64,000 nt of DNA from Sphingobacterium sp. CZ-2. GTDB taxonomy: Bacteria > Bacteroidota > Bacteroidia > Sphingobacteriales > Sphingobacteriaceae. The DNA lies in the NCBI RefSeq assembly GCF_004526235.1, contig NZ_CP038159.1, positions 2,232,001-2,296,000 of the forward strand, in the 5' to 3' direction. Positions 17,199-27,353 of the stretch are shown here, piece by piece. The notes beneath the pieces were generated by a model. That model made no database searches and was not told the origin of the DNA. It saw only the letters and a program-made list of their open reading frames with translations. How positions within the stretch are numbered: position 1 is the stretch's first letter; each line of letters starts with the position of its first letter. Position numbers and translations under genes: made by a program.

Positions 17199-17226
17199 AA
17201 AAGGATTGCCTTTCGACAATCCTTTT
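17199..17226 (-). terminator. Terminator of nfu
   Basis: AAAAGGATTG (17199-17208) pairs with CAATCCTTTT (17217-17226) around CCTTTCGA. U-runs are present on both strands; it lies 24 bases past the stop of the minus-strand nfu gene. Confidence 0.82.
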
Positions 17227-17250
17227 AAGTATTTTTATGATTAAAAAGGT

Positions 17251-17805
17251 TTACATCGCATTCGCTACTACCTCATTAACTTCAGGAACCATGCGTTTTA
17301 ATAAACCTTCGATTCCTGCTTTTAAGGTAATGGTTGATGAAGGACATCCAGAACAAGAACCGCGAAGTTCAACCGTTACGATACCATCATCAAATGATTT
17401 ATATGCAATTGCTCCTCCATCCTGTTCAACCGCTGGGCGAACATAGTCATGAAGGACCTGTTGGATTTTCACTTCCACTTCCGAACCTTCGAAAACCACC
17501 TCTTCAGAATGCTCGATCGGTTTTACCGCTAATTCTGATTCCACCGCACCTTTAACAAATTCTTTCAACAAAGCTTCGATATCAGACCATTCCGCATCAT
17601 CTGTCTTTGTTATGGTTACGAAATTGCTAGCGAAGAAAACACCATTTACAAAATTGAATTTGAACAATTCTTTTGCAAAAGCAGATTCCTGTGCCTTTTC
17701 TCTATCAGGATAATCCAAACTTCCATTGATCAACAATTTGTTGACCAAGAATTTCATGGTCGCTGGATTTGGAGTACTTTCTGTATATACGTTTATTGTT
17801 GCCAT
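17251..17805 (-). CDS. NifU-like iron-sulfur cluster carrier (Nfu)
   Basis: 184 residues: an N-terminal Nfu domain (MATINVYTESTPNPATMKFLVNK) and a C-terminal NifU domain with the cluster-binding CxxC in LRGSCSGCPSSTITLK. Nfu proteins carry Fe-S clusters to apoproteins in the cytoplasm. The frame is open nine codons further upstream (to 17832), but MATINVYTESTPNP is the conserved family start. Single gene between purB and a terminator, both on the minus strand. Confidence 0.9.
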   Translation of the reverse strand: MATINVYTESTPNPATMKFLVNKLLINGSLDYPDREKAQESAFAKELFKFNFVNGVFFASNFVTITKTDDAEWSDIEALLKEFVKGAVESELAVKPIEHSEEVVFEGSEVEVKIQQVLHDYVRPAVEQDGGAIAYKSFDDGIVTVELRGSCSGCPSSTITLKAGIEGLLKRMVPEVNEVVANAM

Positions 17806-17877
17806 TATTTCTCTTTCTAAAATATTTAACAAAGATATATTTTTCCACCTCAGTGGTGGTCATGTATTCGTCAAAGC

Positions 17878-19227
17878 TTATAATTGAACTCCTGTATAAT
17901 TGCTAGGGGAGATGGCTTTGATTTCCGCTTTAACTTCCTCCGAAACCTGTAAACCTTCCACAAATTCAGCAATTGTTTCTTGGGTTACATGAGTATTTGT
18001 TCTGGTCAAGTCTTTCAACGCTTCATAAGGTTTTGGATACCCTTCTCGGCGTAAAATGGTTTGGATAGCCTCGGCTACAACTGCCCAGTTATTTTCCAGG
18101 TCCTCTTGAAAAGCAGTCTCATTTAAGATCAGTTTTCGCAAACCGCGCAAAGTAGATTTGATGGCGATCATCGTATGCGCAATTGGTACACCTACATTCC
18201 GTAAAACTGTAGAATCCGTTAAGTCGCGTTGTAACCTAGAGATCGGTAATTTTGCGGCTAAGTGTTCAAATACAGCATTTGCCAAGCCAAGATTACCTTC
18301 TGCGTTTTCAAAATCAATAGGATTGACTTTATGTGGCATAGCAGAAGAACCGATCTGTCCTGCAGTAATCTTCTGTTTGAAATAATCCATGGAAATATAG
18401 GTCCAGATATCTCGGCAAAGGTCGATCAAAATAGTATTGATCCGTTTTAAACCATCACAGCTTGCCGCGAAATTATCATAATGCTCAATCTGTGTCGTAG
18501 TCTGCGAGCGATCCAATCCCAAAACTTCATTTACGAATTGATTTCCAAAGGTAACCCAGTCCTGATTAGGATAGGCAACATGATGGGCATTGAAATTTCC
18601 TGTAGCTCCACCAAATTTGGCTGAAAAAGGAACTTGCTTCAACAATTGGATCTGCTTTTCCAAACGCTCAATGAAAACCTTGATTTCTTTTCCCAAACGA
18701 GTAGGGGATGCTGGTTGTCCATGTGTACGGGCAAGCATAGGCACTTTTTCCCAGCTTGATGATAAGCCTTTTAGTTCGGTCAATAATTCCTGGATTGCGG
18801 GTTGGTAAACCTCTTCTAATGCTGCTTTCCAAGAATAAGGGATAGCCGTATTATTGATGTCCTGAGAAGTTAATCCAAAATGGATAAATTCCAGGGAATC
18901 GTTCAATCCAAGTTTCTCAAATTCATTTTTTAAGAAATATTCTACAGCTTTCACATCATGGTTGGTCACCTTTTCGGTGTCCTTGATCCATTGTGCATTC
19001 TCCAGATTAAAATTACGGTAAATGTCACGCAGCTTTTCATTGAGGCTTCCGTCAAAATGACTTAACTGAGGGATACCGGAATTGCATAGGGCAATAAAAT
19101 ATTCAACCTCCACCAATACCCGGTATTTGATCAGCGCAAATTCTGAAAAGTAATTCGAAAGATCTTTTGTGTTATTATGGTACCTGCCATCAATAGGCGT
19201 AACTGCGGTTAGAGGGGATAATGTCAT
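17878..19227 (-). CDS. purB: Adenylosuccinate lyase
   Basis: 449 residues of the fumarase/aspartase superfamily. The signature GSSAMPHKVNPIDFENAEGN holds the mobile catalytic loop serine; ARTHGQPASPTRLGKE and TSQDINNTAIPYSW are conserved substrate-binding segments. It removes fumarate from SAICAR and adenylosuccinate, two steps of purine synthesis, in the cytoplasm. Length matches the PurB subgroup with N-terminus TPIDGRYHNNTKDLSNYFSE. It appears to be transcribed alone. Confidence 0.95.
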   Translation of the reverse strand: MTLSPLTAVTPIDGRYHNNTKDLSNYFSEFALIKYRVLVEVEYFIALCNSGIPQLSHFDGSLNEKLRDIYRNFNLENAQWIKDTEKVTNHDVKAVEYFLKNEFEKLGLNDSLEFIHFGLTSQDINNTAIPYSWKAALEEVYQPAIQELLTELKGLSSSWEKVPMLARTHGQPASPTRLGKEIKVFIERLEKQIQLLKQVPFSAKFGGATGNFNAHHVAYPNQDWVTFGNQFVNEVLGLDRSQTTTQIEHYDNFAASCDGLKRINTILIDLCRDIWTYISMDYFKQKITAGQIGSSAMPHKVNPIDFENAEGNLGLANAVFEHLAAKLPISRLQRDLTDSTVLRNVGVPIAHTMIAIKSTLRGLRKLILNETAFQEDLENNWAVVAEAIQTILRREGYPKPYEALKDLTRTNTHVTQETIAEFVEGLQVSEEVKAEIKAISPSNYTGVQL

Positions 19228-19276
19228 GAGATAAATTTATTTTGACGCAAAAATAGGGAATTAGGGCCAAAACAAC

Positions 19277-19301
19277 AAAAGCCCGTTAAAAACGGGCTTT
19301 T
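19277..19301 (-). terminator. Terminator of the alanine-rich lipoprotein gene
   Basis: AAAAGCCCGTT (19277-19287), loop AAA, AACGGGCTTTT (19291-19301): an 11-bp stem 24 bases past the stop of the minus-strand lipoprotein gene. Confidence 0.85.
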
Positions 19302-19324
19302 GAAGTATTTTTGTGTTGTTCGGA

Positions 19325-19555
19325 TTATTGAACGTTTTTAACTGAATCAACAGCTTGGTTAGCAGCTGAATCGATAGCGTTAACAGCTGAATCAGCAGTG
19401 TTAGTGATAGAATCAGCAACAGCGTTAGCAGTTGAATCGATAGCGTTAGCAGCTGAATCAGCAGCAGCTTCAGTTTTAGTTTCAGCGTTGTTACAAGAAG
19501 CAACAGCTACAGTTAAAGCTAAACCTAAGAATCCGAATTTTAATACATTTTTCAT
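19325..19555 (-). CDS. Small repetitive Ala/Asp/Ser-rich lipoprotein
   Basis: 76 residues from ATG 19555 (MKNVLKFGFLGLALTVAVASCNN). The signal ends in a lipobox (VAVASC), so the mature protein should be a lipid-anchored envelope peptide. What follows is almost only Ala, Asp, Ser, Asn, Thr and Val with a recurring AxDSAANAIDS-like pattern, predicted to be one amphipathic helix. The frame is open nine more codons upstream, but that stretch does not give a better signal. The monotony recalls abundant small structural lipoproteins; the function is unknown. It has its own terminator. Confidence 0.72.
   Translation of the reverse strand: MKNVLKFGFLGLALTVAVASCNNAETKTEAAADSAANAIDSTANAVADSITNTADSAVNAIDSAANQAVDSVKNVQ
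19365..19464. repeat. Internal 66-bp-spaced direct repeat in lipoprotein gene
   Basis: A 34-base segment at 19365-19398 recurs at 19431-19464 with two mismatches, in frame (66 bases, 22 codons). It encodes the repeated Ala/Asp/Ser helix of the lipoprotein and could vary in copy number. Confidence 0.75.
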
Positions 19556-19791
19556 TTTTAATTTTTTATTTAGTTGAAACAAATTTGTTTATTTTATCCT
19601 TAATACCAGTAACCTTTAAAAGGTAACCCAAAAAAAATATTTATTTTAAAAGTTTTTCAAATCTGCTGATATACAAGCCATTAATTTGAAGTCTTTTGCT
19701 TTGGGCAGCGCAAATATACTACTGTTTTACTGATTTGCAACAATTAATTATAAATTTTGTTAAAATTTTGTTATTTTTTTAAAAACGATAT

Positions 19792-21141
19792 ATGTTCAAT
19801 AAGATAAAAAACGCGATAAAGCTCTTTAAATCAGTGGATTTGGAGCAATTAGAAAAGATTTCTAAAAAGATAGATTTAGCAGAAGTTTTGGGCTCTGTAT
19901 CAAAAATGGACGAGAATCAGCTCAAAATGGCGATGAAAATGTTGACCGGAAGCAAGAAAAAAAGAGAAGCGCCGCCCATCAATGCCGATTTTTATGATGT
20001 ATCTGCAAAGTTATCGGAAGAAGATAGGGCGTTGCAGATGAAAGTTCGCCAGTTTTTGGAAACTGAAATCAAACCTATTGTAAACAGATATTGGTTACAT
20101 GATGAATTTCCATTCGAAGTTATTCCGAAGTTGGCAGAACTTAATGTCTGTGGATATGTCTATGAAGGTTATGGCTGTGCTGGCGGTACTTCGCTCATGG
20201 ATGGCATCATTGCAAGTGAATTTGGTCGGGTGGATCCATCCATTGCTACATTTTTAGGTGTACAAAGTGGTTTGGCGATGGGATCAATTTATATGTGCGG
20301 ATCGGAAGAGCAAAAGAATGAATGGCTTCCAGCCATGCAACAATTGAAGAAAATTGGTGCATTTGGATTGACAGAACCGTTGGTAGGGTCTGCTACAGCC
20401 GGAGGTTTGACAACCACCTGTAGAAGAGAAGGGGATACCTGGATACTGAACGGACAGAAGAAATGGATCGGAAATTCTACTTTTTCCGATATCACCATCA
20501 TATGGGCTAGGGATCTCGATGACCAACAAGTAAAGGGATTTATTGTGCGGAAGGAAAACCCTGGCTTCTCGGTCGAGAAAATTCGGGATAAGATGGCTTT
20601 GCGTATCGTTCAGAATGGATTGATCACCTTAACCGATTGTCGTGTTCCAGAATCAGACCGGATGCCGTTTGCCAATTCCTTTAAGGATACGGCAAAAGTG
20701 CTCCAAATGACTCGCGCAGGTGTGGCTTGGATGGCGGTAGGTTGTGCAAGAGGAGCATACGAGAACGCTTTGGATTATACGATCAAAAGAGAACAGTTTG
20801 GAAAGCCAATTGCCTCATTTCAATTGATCCAGAATCATTTGGTGGAAATGTTATCCAATTTAACGGCCATGCAAACATTGGTTTTCCGATTATCGGAATT
20901 ACAGGATGACGAAAAACTAAGGGATGAACATGCGTCCTTGGCAAAAGTGTTCTGTACGATGCGGATGCGTGATATCGTTTCAAGGGCAAGGGAAGTAATG
21001 GGTGGAAATGGTATCTTATTGGAGTATAATGTGGCCAGATTCCTGGCTGATGCCGAGGCGATTTATTCTTATGAAGGAACAAAAGAGATCAATTCCTTAA
21101 TAGTGGGAAGATCAATCACAGGGTTTAGTGCTTTCGTTTAA
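19792..21141 (+). CDS. Acyl-CoA dehydrogenase with N-terminal extension
   Basis: 449 residues. The conserved body (about 68-449) has FAD and substrate motifs GAFGLTEPLVGSATAGGL, NGQKKWIGNS, KREQFGKPIASFQLIQNHL, AREVMGGNGILLEYN and YEGTKEINSLIVGRSITG. The overall pattern is closest to glutaryl-CoA dehydrogenase-like enzymes, which oxidise acyl-CoA and pass electrons to ETF; the exact acyl chain cannot be read. The first 65 residues form a charged helical extension (LFKSVDLEQLEKISKKIDLAE) not part of the usual enzyme. It stands alone on the plus strand, with no beta-oxidation genes around. Confidence 0.88.
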   Translation: MFNKIKNAIKLFKSVDLEQLEKISKKIDLAEVLGSVSKMDENQLKMAMKMLTGSKKKREAPPINADFYDVSAKLSEEDRALQMKVRQFLETEIKPIVNRYWLHDEFPFEVIPKLAELNVCGYVYEGYGCAGGTSLMDGIIASEFGRVDPSIATFLGVQSGLAMGSIYMCGSEEQKNEWLPAMQQLKKIGAFGLTEPLVGSATAGGLTTTCRREGDTWILNGQKKWIGNSTFSDITIIWARDLDDQQVKGFIVRKENPGFSVEKIRDKMALRIVQNGLITLTDCRVPESDRMPFANSFKDTAKVLQMTRAGVAWMAVGCARGAYENALDYTIKREQFGKPIASFQLIQNHLVEMLSNLTAMQTLVFRLSELQDDEKLRDEHASLAKVFCTMRMRDIVSRAREVMGGNGILLEYNVARFLADAEAIYSYEGTKEINSLIVGRSITGFSAFV

Positions 21142-21244
21142 TTCGTAAATGTTGCGATATCTGTTTTTCGATTTATTTAAAATTATTTTTATTAAATTGG
21201 TTTGTTTTCGTGCTCTTTAATTCATCCTATAAACAAACTAAATT

Positions 21245-21733
21245 ATGAAAAGAGAATTAATAATGATATTGTCAATGATTTTATGCATTGCCAATCAGGC
21301 ACTAAGTCAAAAGATTAATGCAGAAAAGGTTTTATCAGATATGCTTAATTCAAAAATTAAATACGAGGAATCCCTGATTTATGAATTAAATTCAAAAAAG
21401 AATGAAAATTTTAAGCGAAAATTTACTGTTAAATACCCTAATGGAATTGTTGAAATAAAAAGCGCCTATATGGAGAATGTTAAATTCATACAAAACAATA
21501 GGGAGCATTTTGTTCATTTTTTTCAAGAGAAAAAATGGAAGGATGACGGATCGCGAATGGCCTACAATTATATTGATCCAGTTCTTTCCAATACGGAGAA
21601 ATTTCTAACAACAAAAACTGAATATTATAAAATTGTTGAAGATTATCTTTTAAAAAACAGTAATGAATTTCTTCCAGCATTTCTGTATAAGATTAAACCT
21701 ACTGAAAAAATAAATTTCAAAAGCGAAGACTGA
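21245..21733 (+). CDS. Hypothetical secreted protein
   Basis: 162 residues with a clear signal peptide (MKRELIMILSMILCIANQALSQ). The mature part is Lys/Asn/Glu-rich with no family I recognise: YEESLIYELNSKKNENFKRK, FVHFFQEKKWKDDGSRMAYNY, YYKIVEDYLLKNSNEF. Base composition is more AT-rich than its neighbours, which can indicate recent acquisition. It lies 104 bases after the acyl-CoA dehydrogenase and ends before a terminator shared with convergent yidC. Confidence 0.6.
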   Translation: MKRELIMILSMILCIANQALSQKINAEKVLSDMLNSKIKYEESLIYELNSKKNENFKRKFTVKYPNGIVEIKSAYMENVKFIQNNREHFVHFFQEKKWKDDGSRMAYNYIDPVLSNTEKFLTTKTEYYKIVEDYLLKNSNEFLPAFLYKIKPTEKINFKSED

Positions 21734-21752
21734 AAATTAAAAGTGATAAAAA

Positions 21753-21776
21753 AAGGCGTTCCAAAGGGAACGCCTT
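21753..21776. terminator. Bidirectional terminator between hypothetical gene and yidC
   Basis: AAGGCGTTCC (21753-21762), loop AAAG, GGAACGCCTT (21767-21776), with an A-run before and T-rich bases after. It serves both converging genes. Confidence 0.85.
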
Positions 21777-21801
21777 ATCTATATAATACCAATAAGTATC
21801 C

Positions 21802-23628
21802 TTATTTCTTGTTTTTATTTTGTTGAGCTGCTTGTTGAGCACGCATCATTTCTTCCATTTTAGTTTGGAAAGATGATTTCTTATCAGAAGCTGGTTTCTT
21901 TTTCTTCTCTTCGATTTTAGCTAAGATCTTATCATCATTCACAAATTGACGAATCAATACTTGTGTTAAGAAGGTAAGCACTGCGGATAAGAAATAGTAG
22001 TAGTTCAAACCTGCAGGGAAGCTGTTCAATACAAAGAAGAAAATCAACGGCATGAAATATCCAATATATTTCATTTGGTTATTTGCTCCAGCGGTAGTTG
22101 CATTATTGTACCAAGTCGTTAATAAGGTAGTGATCGTCATCAATACACACATTAAAGAGATATGGTCGATAAATCCGAACAAAGAAGGGAAGGTGATCGG
22201 CGCATCATAAGTAGAAAGGTCTTTCACCCATAGGAAGCTTTCCCCACGCAATTCAAATAAGTTCGGGAAGAAGAAAAAGAAGGCCAAGGTAAATGGCATC
22301 TGTAATAACAACGGTAAACATCCACCTAATGGATTAACACCTGCTTGTTTATACAGCTTCATTTGCTCCTGTTGTAATAACATCGGGTTGTCATCACCAA
22401 CTTTTGCCTTGATCTCGTCCAATTGTGGTTTCAACACACGCATTTTACCCATCGATTGGTAAGATTTGTAGGTCAATGGGAACATGATCAATTTCAAGAA
22501 TAAGGTCAAGATCAGGATCACGATACCATAGTTCATGTTGAATCCATCCAAGAAATCAAAGATCGGAACGGTAATGAACTTATTGATCCAGCTCATTGGT
22601 CCCCATCCCATATTGATGATCTTGTCGAATCCGTTTCCTTCAGCTTTTAAGGTTTTGTATTTGTTCGGTCCGAAGAAGAAACTGAAACCATATTGGGAAT
22701 CAGCAGCAGTTGCTAATGGTAATTCCGCAGTAGCTTGGTAAGTCTTCACATAGCCATCTTCCGTCATAAAAGTAGATTTCAGATTGGCATTGTTCAAGCC
22801 TTCTTTGCTGGTCAATACGGAAGAAAAGAAATGCTGTTTAAAGGCAATCCAGTTCAAGCTTTTTTCCATCTTCTCATCATCATCACTTGTTTCTGACAGA
22901 TGGTCAACATCACCTTCTACATCCCTATAGTATAACGCTGATTTTTCTCTTTCCGATTTTACGTCCCGTTCTTTCTGTAAAAGTGTGGTCTGCCAGTTCA
23001 GCAACATGCTCTGTGATTTCACGTCCATCACATCTTTCATGCCTACCGCTTTTACATCCAATTTCAGGTTGTAATCATTGCCGGCCAAGGTATAGATATA
23101 ATCAATATACTTGTCGGCAGCATAGTTCAAACGAAGGGTTACCGATTTGGCATCAGAGCCAGCGACTGTAAAGCCTTGCCCTTGCGGTTGGAAATATAAA
23201 TCGTTTGTTTTTACCGCTTTCCCTGGAACATTGAATTCCAAACCAAAACGGTTGTTGTCTCCATCAAATAAAACCAATTTAGATCCGTCAAAGTTGGTTT
23301 CGCCCTTAAGCTCGACCTTCTTTACGCGACCACCTTTTGAACTCAACTGTACGATCAAACGTTCGTTTTCCAAAACGATGTTTTGTTCTGTACCTACAGA
23401 GGAAGCTCCGAAAGGTTGGGTTAATAATACAGAATCAGGAACAGTTGGGATAGCTTGAGCGATCTTCAACGAATCGGCAAGTGGTTGTTGACCATTCTTT
23501 GCACGACTGATGGAATCCTGAAGCTGTTGCTCCTTTTTGATCTCATCCTGGGAGGGCTTCAGAAAATAGAAGGACCCGGCAAGGATGGCAAAAATTAAGA
23601 TAAATCCTAGAATGTTATTTCTATCCAT
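21802..23628 (-). CDS. yidC: Membrane protein insertase YidC
   Basis: 608 residues: an N-terminal membrane segment (MDRNNILGFILIFAILAGSFYFL), a large periplasmic beta domain (about 80-350), then the five-helix insertase core starting at MNYGIVILILTLFLKLIMFPLTYKSYQSMGKM with the catalytic-groove arginine region, and GGCLPLLLQMPFTLAFFFFFPN. The C-terminal tail is Lys-rich (KIEEKKKKPASDKKSS), as in YidC forms that touch ribosomes. It inserts and folds inner-membrane proteins with or without SecYEG. It is 36 bases downstream of pyrG in the same direction. Confidence 0.95.
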   Translation of the reverse strand: MDRNNILGFILIFAILAGSFYFLKPSQDEIKKEQQLQDSISRAKNGQQPLADSLKIAQAIPTVPDSVLLTQPFGASSVGTEQNIVLENERLIVQLSSKGGRVKKVELKGETNFDGSKLVLFDGDNNRFGLEFNVPGKAVKTNDLYFQPQGQGFTVAGSDAKSVTLRLNYAADKYIDYIYTLAGNDYNLKLDVKAVGMKDVMDVKSQSMLLNWQTTLLQKERDVKSEREKSALYYRDVEGDVDHLSETSDDDEKMEKSLNWIAFKQHFFSSVLTSKEGLNNANLKSTFMTEDGYVKTYQATAELPLATAADSQYGFSFFFGPNKYKTLKAEGNGFDKIINMGWGPMSWINKFITVPIFDFLDGFNMNYGIVILILTLFLKLIMFPLTYKSYQSMGKMRVLKPQLDEIKAKVGDDNPMLLQQEQMKLYKQAGVNPLGGCLPLLLQMPFTLAFFFFFPNLFELRGESFLWVKDLSTYDAPITFPSLFGFIDHISLMCVLMTITTLLTTWYNNATTAGANNQMKYIGYFMPLIFFFVLNSFPAGLNYYYFLSAVLTFLTQVLIRQFVNDDKILAKIEEKKKKPASDKKSSFQTKMEEMMRAQQAAQQNKNKK

Positions 23629-23664
23629 TGTTTATTGTTTACTATTCACACTTGGCATCCTGCA

Positions 23665-25290
<1,626 letters not shown>

Positions 25291-25410
25291 CTAAAGATTT
25301 TCTGACCCTTTTTACGTCGGGTCATCTGCTCTATGTACGGGATACAAAGGTACGAATTTTTTATTATTTTTCACGAGATTTCATTTAACTTTATTTCTCA
25401 AATTGTATTT

Positions 25411-26400
25411 ATGGAATATAGAAGAATGGGAAAATCAGGATTGCAATTAAGTGTGCTTTCCTTTGGATCCTGGGTAACTTTTGCCCGACAAACAGATGAT
25501 GATATCAATGAGCGACTTATGGCGCAAGCTTATGAGGCAGGCGTCAATTTCTTTGATAATGCAGAAGTGTATGCTGCAGGGCAGTCGGAGGAGATGATGG
25601 GCAGGGTATTGAAGAAATTGAATTGGGATCGCAGTTCTTATGTGTTGTCCAGTAAAGCTTTTTTTGGATGGAAAGGGGAGGGCAAGAAACCTAACCAACA
25701 TGGTTTGAGTCGCAAGCACCTGATGGAAGCCTGTGATGAGGCTTTGCAAAGGTTGCAGACGGAATACTTGGACCTTTATTATTGCCACCGTGCAGATCCT
25801 ACTGTACCTATTGAGGAGGTAGTGCGTACGATGAACACCTTGATCCAGCAGGGAAAGATTTTCTATTGGGGGACCAGTGAATGGACAGCTGCAGAAATTA
25901 TGGAAGCACATATGGTGGCCAAGGATCTGGGGCTTGAAGGTCCTGCTGTAGAACAACCGGAGTATAATCTATTCAATAGACGAAAAATCGAGGTGGATTA
26001 TGCGCCTATATTCCGGAATGTGGGAATGGGAACCACCATCTGGAGTCCTTTGGCTTCGGGCATCCTGACCGGTAAATACAATAACGGTATTCCGGAAGGC
26101 TCAAGGATGTCACTAAATGATTATGAATGGCTGAAGGATCGGGCGCTGGTCGAAGAGAAAATCGCTAGGGTTCGGGATTTGGAAAAGTTCGCGCAGGAAC
26201 TGGGTGTTTCCTTGCCAACCCTTTCCATTGCTTGGTGTATTTCTAATCCAAATGTTACCACCGCCATATTGGGAGCAACGAAAGTTGATCAATTGATCGA
26301 GAATCTGAAAGCTTTGGAGGTGTTGCCTCTAATGACAGCGGAAGTGAAAGAAAAGATCGATGAGATTATGGGGACCAAACCCATCGTGATCAGGAATTAA
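25411..26400 (+). CDS. Aldo/keto reductase, potassium-channel beta-subunit type
   Basis: 329 residues from ATG 25411 (MEYRRMGKSGLQLSVLSFGSW); the frame is open upstream to 25333 but that part is not family-like. The TIM-barrel NADPH enzyme shows FDNAEVYAAGQSEEMMG (catalytic Asp and Tyr), SSKAFFGW (Lys), LYYCHRADP (His) and AILGATKVDQLIENLKA. The sequence resembles the Kv-beta/YghZ-like subgroup, which reduces aldehydes such as methylglyoxal. It is a single gene convergent with rplS. Confidence 0.9.
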   Translation: MEYRRMGKSGLQLSVLSFGSWVTFARQTDDDINERLMAQAYEAGVNFFDNAEVYAAGQSEEMMGRVLKKLNWDRSSYVLSSKAFFGWKGEGKKPNQHGLSRKHLMEACDEALQRLQTEYLDLYYCHRADPTVPIEEVVRTMNTLIQQGKIFYWGTSEWTAAEIMEAHMVAKDLGLEGPAVEQPEYNLFNRRKIEVDYAPIFRNVGMGTTIWSPLASGILTGKYNNGIPEGSRMSLNDYEWLKDRALVEEKIARVRDLEKFAQELGVSLPTLSIAWCISNPNVTTAILGATKVDQLIENLKALEVLPLMTAEVKEKIDEIMGTKPIVIRN

Positions 26401-26441
26401 TCCTGATCAGAAGTTAAACGATCATGCTCAGAAATAAAAAA

Positions 26442-26469
26442 TTAGGGCTTCGCAAATGCCAAGCCCTAA
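26442..26469. terminator. Bidirectional terminator between aldo/keto reductase and rplS
   Basis: TTAGGGCTT (26442-26450) pairs with AAGCCCTAA (26461-26469) around a 10-base loop, with A-rich left and T-rich right flanks, serving both converging genes. Confidence 0.85.
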
Positions 26470-26497
26470 AATATCTTTTTTGAAGAAATTTTCTCGA

Positions 26498-26842
26498 TTA
26501 TCTTTTTGATTTGATACGAGCAGCTTTTCCAGTCAATCCACGAAGATAGAATAACTTCGCACGACGAACTTTACCAATGCTGTTTACTTCAATTTTTTCA
26601 ATGTTAGGAGAGTTAACAGGGAAAATACGCTCAACACCCACACCGTTTGAGATTTTACGCACGGTAAATGTTGAATTAACACCTTCACTGTTTAACTGAA
26701 TTACCACACCTTGGTAAACCTGAACACGCTCTTTATTTCCTTCGCGAATTTTATAATGAACGCTGATGGTATCTCCTGCTTTGAAAGCGGGATTTTCATT
26801 TTTTACTACCGCTTGTTCTTCTACAAATTTTACTAAATCCAT
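26498..26842 (-). CDS. rplS: 50S ribosomal protein L19
   Basis: 114 residues matching bL19 over the full length: [59 protein letters not shown] and the basic end [24 protein letters not shown]. It sits at the interface of the ribosomal subunits. Here it is a lone gene. The 305 bases from 26843 to 27147 upstream hold its promoter region and the tRNA-Pro promoter; nothing else is seen. Confidence 0.96.
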   Translation of the reverse strand: MDLVKFVEEQAVVKNENPAFKAGDTISVHYKIREGNKERVQVYQGVVIQLNSEGVNSTFTVRKISNGVGVERIFPVNSPNIEKIEVNSIGKVRRAKLFYLRGLTGKAARIKSKR

Positions 26843-27087
26843 GATTCTGAGTAATTAATAACGATATTTAACCTGTAAAAATCGGAATGCAATATTACAG
26901 CTTTATTTTTATATATGGAAATACTTTTTTAAAATATTTTCCTTTTTATTCAATGGATGCAAAAGTAAGGATTTTTATGGCAATTTTTATAGGTAATTTA
27001 AAATAATTGGATGGAGAATTGGAAATTGATCTCCGTTAAAATTAAAAATCAATAAATGAGCTTGTTATAAAAATTTTATAAAAAAGC

Positions 27088-27118
27088 CTTGACAAGAATA
27101 AAAATCCCCGTATATTTG
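27088..27118 (+). promoter_or_regulatory. Promoter of tRNA-Pro
   Basis: CTTG (27088-27091), 19 bases, TATATTTG (27111-27118): close to the Bacteroidota consensus, with the same two boxes and spacing as the thr promoter. Transcription would start near 27125, 23 bases before the mature tRNA. Confidence 0.82.
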
Positions 27119-27147
27119 TGCCACACAAAACAAAGGTGATACCTTTT

Positions 27148-27221
27148 CGGGGTGTAGCGTAGCCCGGTATCGCGCCACATTTGGGATGTGGAGGTCGTAG
27201 GTTCGAATCCTGCCACCCCGA
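27148..27221 (+). tRNA. tRNA-Pro(UGG)
   Basis: A 74-base cloverleaf: acceptor CGGGGTG (27148-27154) pairs with CACCCCG (27214-27220), discriminator A; anticodon stem CCACA/TGTGG holds loop TTTGGGA with anticodon TGG; T-arm GGTTCGAATCC. CCA is not fully encoded (CA follows). It is followed by a terminator and then by the recombinase that begins the accessory region, so it may be an integration site. Confidence 0.97.
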
Positions 27222-27222
27222 C

Positions 27223-27249
27223 AAAAGCCACTGATAATCAGTGGCTTTT
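27223..27249 (+). terminator. Terminator of tRNA-Pro
   Basis: AAAAGCCACTGA and TCAGTGGCTTTT form a 12-bp perfect stem around TAA, ending in T4, directly after the tRNA. Confidence 0.88.
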
Positions 27250-27353
27250 GCTATTTTCGGACTTATTTCGGACAGAATATATTTGTTTCTCAGCTCAATA
27301 TTAAGACAGAATAGGTTGTATAAAATCATGCGTGTCAAGCTTTTTTGGAGAAT

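Noticed and set aside
19261-19503. Leu/Thr-rich minus-strand frame overlapping the lipoprotein gene
   Set aside because: It is another frame of the repetitive Ala/Asp/Ser sequence and includes the terminator.
27042-27338. Minus-strand frame of 98 residues containing SGWQDSNLRPPHPKCGA
   Set aside because: It is the antisense translation of tRNA-Pro and its flanks, a common false gene.
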